From contig JAQFVV010000347.1 in the NCBI GenBank assembly GCA_028023455.1, positions 562,001-626,000 of the forward strand: a stretch of DNA of 64,000 nucleotides, given 5' to 3'. The position numbers and the translations under genes were made by a program. Under the pieces are notes generated by a model that saw only the letters and a program-made list of their open reading frames with translations, was not told the origin of the DNA and made no database searches. The DNA comes from Epiperipatus broadwayi. Lineage: Eukaryota; Onychophora; Udeonychophora; Euonychophora; Peripatidae. Below, piece by piece: positions 58,352 to 64,000 of the stretch. The stretch's first letter is position 1, and the number at the start of each line of letters is the position of its first letter.

Positions 58352-61168
58352 TCAACCATTATCAATCCACTGCAGGATGAAGGTCTCTCCAAGTTTAATC
58401 CATCTTCTCTGATCTTTAGCTTCTCTTCTCCACAACACCCCTGCACATTTTCTTATTTCATCCATCCATCTCACATGTGGTCTCTTTCTGGGTCTTTTAC
58501 AATCTCTTGGAATCCAGTTTAAAATTTCAATTGTCCATCTATTATCATCTTTTCTATCAATATGTCCAGCCCAACTCCATTTCAATCTTTTATTTTTTTC
58601 AATAAGGTCAGTAACACCTGTTTGTTGTCTTACCCATACATTGCGTTTTCGATCTCTTCTAGTTACTCCCAACATACATCTCTCCATACTCCTTTGAGTG
58701 GTCTGAAGTCTCTGTATTGCTCTTTTATTAAGTGTCCAAGTCTCAGATCCATAAGTAAGAACTGGTAAAACACATTTGTTAAAAACCATCCTTTTCAAAC
58801 ACATAGGCATATTTCCTTTTAGTATCAAGTTATTTCTACCAAAAGCACTCCAACCAAGTTTAATTCTATGATTAATTTCCTCCATTATGTTTCCATCTGT
58901 ATTAATAATCTGACCAAGGTATTTGTAACTGTTAACTTCTTCTAATTCTTCATAATCAATCTTTATTTTCATATTTTGAGCAAATCGATTAAACATTACT
59001 TTAGTCTTTTTAACATTTATCTTTAGTCCTACTTTTCTACTTTCATCTGCTAACTCCTGCAACATTTCCTGCAGCTCTGAAGCATTATTTGCAAAAACAA
59101 CTATATCATCTGCGAAATCTAAATGACTTAAATATTCTCCATTTACTTTCACTCCTTTAGTTTCCCATTTTAATCCACAAAATACTTCTTGCAGCACTGC
59201 TGTAAAGAGTTTTGGAGATATGGAGACACCTTGTCTTACACCTTTTTCAATGTTGATTTTTCCAGTATCATTATGTAATCTAATTGTTGCTGTTGCATTT
59301 TTATAAATATTCTTTAAAATATGACAATATCCTGGATCAATACCTTGATGATCCAATGCTTTAATCACTGAAGAAATGTGTATAGAATCGAATGCTTTTT
59401 CATAATCTACAAATCCAAAACATAATGACAACTCATATTTATTTGTCCTTTCTATGACTTCTCTCAATACCTGGATATGATCTATTGTAATTAAACCACT
59501 TTTAAAACCAGCTTGTTCTCTTGGTTGGTGGAAATCCAAAGTTCTCTGTAGATGAGTTGTAATTATCTTGGTAAAAATTTTATATAAAACTGATAAAAGG
59601 CTGATAGGTCTGTAATTTCTAATATCTTCTTTATCACCTTTTTTAAATATTAATATTATTACTGCATTTTTCCAATCTTCCGGTACATCTTTATCATTTA
59701 GACATTTGGTATACAACTTTGCTAAAATTGTTTCTATTTCTTCACCTGCTTCTTTTAATATATCAATTATAATTCCATCATTTACTGGAGCCTTTCCTTT
59801 CTTCATACACTTAATTGCATGTCTCACTTCTTCATTTAAAAGTCTGGGCAATTCGAAAGATGTAATAGATATAGGAGGTACTTGTTCTTTATTACTATAT
59901 AATTCTTGATAAAAATCTTCTACCAATTTCATGATGTCATCTCTCTTTTTAGTAATAATTCCATCTTTTTTTCTTATTGCAGATATAAATTTCCTACCAA
60001 TACCAAAATGTTGTTTAACATTTTTGAGACTTTTATTTTCTTCTACAGCTTTCCTTGCTATTTCACAGTTATACTTTCTTATATCATTTTCAACTCTTTT
60101 CCGTACCATTTTACAAAATTCGAGATATTCAATTCTTTTTAATACATCATTTTTGTATATCTTCATATTCCTTCTTTTCTTCATAAATTCTCTAGTTTCA
60201 GTAGAAATTTTATTAGTCAATTGCTGCTTTTTTCTACCAGCTATGTTTGTTGCAGTTTTTAAAAGTGTATCAGTTATTTTCATATTAATTTCATTCAAAT
60301 CTGTATCATGTTCAAAATCTCCTAACACTTGAAACCTATTTATAAGTTCTAATTTAAATTCATTAGAATGTTTCTGAAGATTAGGAATATCAACTGTAAA
60401 TATTGTTTTTCTTAATAATTTTTGTCTTTCTAGTTTTACATTAACACGTAACTTACACCTTACTAATCGATGATCACTTCCTGTGTTAAATTTATTAAGA
60501 ACATTACAATCTTGAAATATGTATTTTCTGTTAGTCAAAATATAATCCAATTCTGCTGTACCTTCATTTGGATGCTTCCATGTCCATTTCCTTTTAACAT
60601 TTTTCTCAAAAAATGAATTAATAATATAAAGTTTTTCTTTTTCTGCAAACTCCACAAGTCTATGTCCTCTCTCATTTCTATTACCATAACCAAAATTACC
60701 TACAGCAATTTCATCTTTCATTTGTCTACCAATTCTAGCATTAAAGTCTCCCATAACAATTTTAAAATGTTGTTTACTCTGATCAAAAGCCTTTTGTACA
60801 TCCATATAAAAATCTTCTACTACTTCATCACTATGAGAACTTGTTGGGGCATAAACCTGAATTATCTGCATTTGGTATCTGCTATTAAGTTGTATAACTA
60901 ATCTTGCCACTCTGTCCGATACACCATCAATCTCCACAATATTGTTCTTCCACTTTTTATTTATAATGAATCCTACTCCACTTGTATTTCCAATATGTGT
61001 GCCTTTATAATAGAGTATATGTCCACTTTTTAAATCAATTGTTTCTTCTCCTTTTCTTCTAACTTCACAAAGTCCAATAATGTCCCATTTAATATAAGAC
61101 AGTTCTTCTTCTAATTCTTGCAATCTTCCTTCACTTGAAAGTGATCTGCAGTTGTAAGTACCTAAAAG
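58352..61168 (-). CDS. RTE endonuclease-reverse transcriptase
   Basis: Open frame from 61168 (after a TGA at 61169-61171) to the stop at about 58352. No ATG occurs before the conserved GTYNCRSL, so the true start is lost, non-ATG or in a shifted upstream segment. Counting from the TTG at 61123 as residue 1: an apurinic-type endonuclease with catalytic Glu about 20 (LCEVRR), GDFNA 125-129, LDY 192-194 and GSDHR 215-219; then RT with RPIS 505-508, FVDYEKAFD (Asp 573), GVRQG 628-632 and FADD 670-673; then the C-terminal RTE domain with the RWxDxIRKxAG-type end. All catalytic residues I can check are present. It nicks target DNA and reverse transcribes its own RNA there. Only the 5' end is doubtful; otherwise it looks recently active. 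Confidence 0.9.
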   Translation of the reverse strand, partial: LLGTYNCRSLSSEGRLQELEEELSYIKWDIIGLCEVRRKGEETIDLKSGHILYYKGTHIGNTSGVGFIINKKWKNNIVEIDGVSDRVARLVIQLNSRYQMQIIQVYAPTSSHSDEVVEDFYMDVQKAFDQSKQHFKIVMGDFNARIGRQMKDEIAVGNFGYGNRNERGHRLVEFAEKEKLYIINSFFEKNVKRKWTWKHPNEGTAELDYILTNRKYIFQDCNVLNKFNTGSDHRLVRCKLRVNVKLERQKLLRKTIFTVDIPNLQKHSNEFKLELINRFQVLGDFEHDTDLNEINMKITDTLLKTATNIAGRKKQQLTNKISTETREFMKKRRNMKIYKNDVLKRIEYLEFCKMVRKRVENDIRKYNCEIARKAVEENKSLKNVKQHFGIGRKFISAIRKKDGIITKKRDDIMKLVEDFYQELYSNKEQVPPISITSFELPRLLNEEVRHAIKCMKKGKAPVNDGIIIDILKEAGEEIETILAKLYTKCLNDKDVPEDWKNAVIILIFKKGDKEDIRNYRPISLLSVLYKIFTKIITTHLQRTLDFHQPREQAGFKSGLITIDHIQVLREVIERTNKYELSLCFGFVDYEKAFDSIHISSVIKALDHQGIDPGYCHILKNIYKNATATIRLHNDTGKINIEKGVRQGVSISPKLFTAVLQEVFCGLKWETKGVKVNGEYLSHLDFADDIVVFANNASELQEMLQELADESRKVGLKINVKKTKVMFNRFAQNMKIKIDYEELEEVNSYKYLGQIINTDGNIMEEINHRIKLGWSAFGRNNLILKGNMPMCLKRMVFNKCVLPVLTYGSETWTLNKRAIQRLQTTQRSMERCMLGVTRRDRKRNVWVRQQTGVTDLIEKNKRLKWSWAGHIDRKDDNRWTIEILNWIPRDCKRPRKRPHVRWMDEIRKCAGVLWRREAKDQRRWIKLGETFILQWIDNG

Positions 61169-61568
61169 TCATCATCAAATGGCAGCCTGGGTCCACAATC
61201 AGGGGATTCTTAGCACCCTCCGCCTTCGGCCACCAACCGCTGCCTTGGTTGGTGACTTTACAGCCTCCTGGGAATAAGGGCCATGCTTTATTTTTGTCTG
61301 TCATAATTGTATATATGTATTGGAAAAATATTTATCATTTACACAAACATTCATTCTGCCTTATCAGGCAACTGAGAAGAAAGACCATGGTGTTTCTTGA
61401 TCTTAAACTCAGAGGTAAAAGGCCAATAAACTCACCACGCTGGCTAATGCATGTTGGTGAGCAGCCCATTCATGTTCGTATACTATATGAATAATCACAT
61501 AGTAATAACAGCTGCAACGACAAGAATGTATGGAGTGGACATTAGGAATTTGCCCTGCTCAGTTCCTC
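61169..61568 (-). other. RTE 5' region
   Basis: Less AT-rich than the surroundings. Stop codons break the sense frame here. A 119-codon open frame on the opposite strand (61135-61494) is only antisense. Confidence 0.6.
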
Positions 61569-62192
61569 TTATTACTCTTATGTATTTATATCAGTGTGAT
61601 TGCCATTAAACATTATTCATTATTTAAAAGTGTTTAGACTTGCGTTATAGTATTATCACCAAGCTACGACAGGGGAGGGGACTGTAATTTATTGATTAAA
61701 GGGTAAGGCTGTTTTTAAAGTTATTCATGTGCTGATTGTTTGTGAGAATCTCTCAATTATATAAAAATAAATAGCAAGCATTGGACATTTGTAAATTTCT
61801 TGGAAATAGTTTTGCTTTGTTCAGCAGCCAAGAGTATTTTGACCGGGAAATATAACACCAAGATAATATGTACGTATTGCCTCAGGGTTCGGTCAAGGGT
61901 ACAGATATGAAGTAAATTTGTATCTGTATTTGCTCTCTGCTTGCATTGTAACAGCATTGGCTATTAATTAAAATGATTGATAAATTCGTACTAAAACTAA
62001 ACTAAATAAACAATATCCATTACAGTTGGAGATCAAGCCGGGATATTTTGGTGATAGATAATTGATTAATAAAGAGATAAATGAAAGGAAGAATAAAATG
62101 CTATAAAATAAATGTAAGTGAAAATAAGTAGAATAAAATAATAAAATAGAAATCAATTGATCAATCAGGCCAAAAGTCATTTTTCTGTTACA
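61569..62192 (+). repeat. 3' LTR, part after RTE insertion
   Basis: Matches 53966-54579, ending CTGTTACA. Includes the second relict LTR-end and primer-like sequence near 62020. Confidence 0.85.
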
Positions 62193-62745
62193 ATATATAT
62201 ATATATATAGTTTATTAATTTTATATCATAATTTCAAAAGCACAGTTAACCAATATTGGGTTTAAAAGAGAAAGGATTTTAATATGAACATAAAGTTTGT
62301 GTATTTTATTTGTATTTTACTACTTAAATATAAACAATTTATAGATTGATGATGGCTGGTAGGATTCCACTGAATTCATTGTGAACATGGTAAATATATT
62401 TATAATTCATCATTATCATTATGAATAACAATTTAGTGAATATATGGGAGTGAGTACTAAATAAGGCTTAGTGTTCATGGCTGATGATGGATGGAGGTAA
62501 CCATTTTACAGCAGTGAATTTTCCATTGGATGTATCTGGGGGGTTTTTATATTTTATTATTATTTTGATTTTATACTGGGATTATTGTATTAGGAAGAAC
62601 AAAAAAAGGTATATGTTAGAAATTTGGGATACTAGAGTGATTGAATCAAAAATATGAGATATTTATGAAAGAATGGATGGTTATAAGGTTGGTCAGAGTT
62701 ATCAGATTATAGAAATATGAAGTAAGACAGAAGTTATGACCACTA
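62193..62745. other. AT-rich DNA, no clear gene
   Basis: Starts with a TA tract. The part after about 62590 may be the upstream end of the Gag relic that follows, but has no readable motif. Confidence 0.4.
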
Positions 62746-63545
62746 GTCCATTTGATGGGTATCCTAAACATGAAATACTTACTCCTAACAACAATGTTAG
62801 TTAAGAAAATAGGCTTGGTCTTGCTGAGATGCCTGAATCCAGGGCATGTTCAGGAAGTGTTAGATGAAAATGGGAATAATACAGGTTTTCTCACACTTAT
62901 GTTTATTTCTATTAAGCTCTTTAGAGGTGATACTGTGGAGAATCCTTTAGAATACCTCCATAATTTAGAAGTTATTTTCATTGTGTAATATGGGAGAAAG
63001 GAAGAAACTGGCCATTGCTTGCAACCACTTATATGTGACTCCAAAGGATTAGTGGAAATATTTTTAAAAGCCTATTACTTATGGTGATTTTAATCATCTT
63101 ATGCTTTCATTATTTTGGGGGAGTTGTAAACAAGATAACATTCATTATCAGGTTTCCCAAGAAAAATATAACCCCCATAAAGGGAATTATACACAATTCT
63201 TCCAAGGACAGGCTGTGAGATTAAAAATGTTAACAGCCTTTCCTCTTTCTGAAAACCAGATAGTGAGAATCTTGCAACATAATCTCCCTAAATCTGTTGA
63301 GCAAATTTTAATTACTTTCAACTGAAACACCATTGAGAAAGTTGCAGAGATTCTCAATGCTCTTGAAATTACTGAACATGTATATGATAATAAGCTAAAA
63401 CTCATAAAAGAGAGGAATGAATACCCTCTCAATAATGTTAATGTCCAGCACCCTACAATTAGTCAAGTATATAGACAGAGAAAGGGTGTACATCAAAGGC
63501 TTAAAAATTGCCATATTCTAGATGTGATACACCTATGAGTCAGTC
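62746..63545 (+). pseudogene. Gypsy-type Gag relic
   Basis: In at least two frames: KLFRGDTVENPLEYLHNLE near 62915-62980 (the F-x-GD...NPLEYL..LE opening of Gypsy capsid), then a KKLAIACNHL-type helix and K-DWW near 63000-63050, then LFWGSCKQDNIHYQ (63110-63150) with the FW...Q turn of this capsid, LPKSVEQIL (63290-63310), and an EILNALE helix near 63350. Frameshifts and stops separate them. No CCHC knuckle is readable before 63545. Not the continuation of the 52.7-kb element, which ends at 62192; a separate insertion. Confidence 0.65.
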
Positions 63546-63869
63546 CAAAACAAAACCTGCTATACCTAATAGTCAACCATCTACTAGTGGTATCACTGCC
63601 ATTGTTAAAAAGGGTTGTACAATGCCTGTAGTCTAATACCTTATTCTACAGTGGTATTGTAAAAGAATAGATATTTGTATACTATATAATAAAAGGAGGT
63701 AAATATATTTTTTTTGTTTATGTATTTACAAAATTGTTAGTATTTGTTTTCTCAAAGGCAGAGTCTGAAGTATTCATTAGTTATTTAATTATTGTAATCA
63801 AATTGCTGTCGTGGGATCCTTAATTACATTAAAAAAAATTAAAATTTTGTTCCCTTGGATCCGGGGATA
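63546..63869. other. No gene seen
   Basis: Possible further decay of the Gag relic, then AT-rich sequence. Confidence 0.4.
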
Positions 63870-64000
63870 TTCTAACCTTATTACCCAACTCCATTTGAAG
63901 TAGGTCAATTGTCATTTGTAATGGTTTAAAAAGATTTAAAAAAAATTATATATTTTTTATATATAAATTCAAAGTGAATTACATTAATATGCAATTGAAG
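63870..64000 (+). repeat. Dispersed repeat, copy 2 (runs off window)
   Basis: Matches 49728-49833 in the same orientation, starting ccttattacccaactcca and including ttaaaaagatttaaaaaaa and gtgaattacattaat-tgcaattgaag, with an extra AT segment. The window ends inside it. Confidence 0.65.

Larger units (their letters stand above)
58338..61568 (-). mobile_element. Near-complete RTE-clade LINE
   Basis: 3231 bp on the minus strand: GC-richer 5' region (61568 to about 61170), one large ORF, then a 3' end consisting only of (TGA)n/(GAT)n (plus-strand CAT repeats at 58338-58357). Length, single ORF of endonuclease plus RT, and microsatellite-like tail are hallmarks of the RTE clade. It interrupts the LTR between tttatat and ttattactc; nine bases present in the 5' LTR at this point are missing, so no clean duplication is seen. 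Confidence 0.9.
52726..62192 (+). mobile_element. LTR retrotransposon with gag-like ORF, RTE inserted
   Basis: LTRs 52726-54579 and 57105-62192 (about 1.85 kb once the 3231-bp RTE at 58338-61568 is removed), both TGTGA...TTACA. Flanks atat at 52722-52725 and 62193-62196. The interior of 2525 bp contains one 370-codon gag-like ORF and a GC-rich tract before the 3' LTR, but no protease, reverse transcriptase or integrase. It is therefore a non-autonomous, Gag-carrying element, probably Gypsy-related. The two LTRs differ at roughly ten positions in their first 170 bp, so insertion is not recent. Confidence 0.85.

Noticed and set aside
58562-61494. Plus-strand frames across the RTE element
   Set aside because: They are the antisense of the endonuclease-RT coding sequence or of its 5' region.

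Overview
The window reads as a gene-poor, very AT-rich stretch of an animal genome, most likely an invertebrate. I found no convincing host protein-coding gene and no cellular tRNA, rRNA or CRISPR locus. Everything with recognisable structure is transposable-element DNA in various states of decay: RTE-type LINEs, Penelope-like elements (PLEs), LTR retrotransposons, a tRNA-like SINE, foldback/MITE-like palindromes and short tandem repeats. That mix fits metazoa; I cannot name the species.

Layout. 0-6 kb: a 612-bp palindromic element carrying hammerhead-ribozyme cores, a small palindrome, an inverted pair of PLE fragments and a SINE. 6-20 kb: AT-rich DNA with several foldback elements (8.4, 10.3, 12.1-13.3, 17.1 and 19.3 kb) and one SINE. 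20-27 kb: a heavily decayed RTE copy on the minus strand, split by a SINE and by a small two-LTR element (22678-25979) with only 228 bp between its LTRs. 27-34 kb: three copies of a second hammerhead-bearing repeat family, a SINE and a long foldback. 34-36 kb: a second divergent PLE pair with a recognisable but broken reverse transcriptase, then a SINE. 38.3-45.3 kb: another hammerhead copy, then a non-autonomous LTR element (38439-45290) whose 3' LTR carries a nested solo LTR. 47-50.6 kb: an RTE relic, a dead hammerhead repeat, a 1-kb foldback and a 336-bp tandem repeat. 52.7-62.2 kb: an LTR element with 1.85-kb LTRs and a gag-like coiled-coil ORF; its 3' LTR is interrupted by an essentially complete RTE element (58338-61568) with the one apparently intact retrotransposon polyprotein of the window. 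62.7-63.5 kb: a frameshifted Gypsy-type Gag relic.

Most interesting signal: two unrelated repeat families contain what look like type I hammerhead self-cleaving ribozymes with very short stem III (invariant CTGATGA and GAAA, paired two-part stem I, cleavable UH). In one family ribozyme 3' halves lie 342 nt apart in direct orientation, the geometry expected of a circular-RNA retrozyme. In the other the ribozyme sits upstream of a tRNA-like segment with a canonical Pol III B box. Hammerheads are known in metazoan retrozymes and PLEs, and PLE relics share this window. Both the hammerhead repeats and the PLEs occur as divergent, 5'-end-to-5'-end inverted pairs. The three LTR families also share a pattern: each LTR opens with a short hairpin beginning at its terminal TGT, and each insertion lies in TA-rich DNA with the flanking sequence atat.
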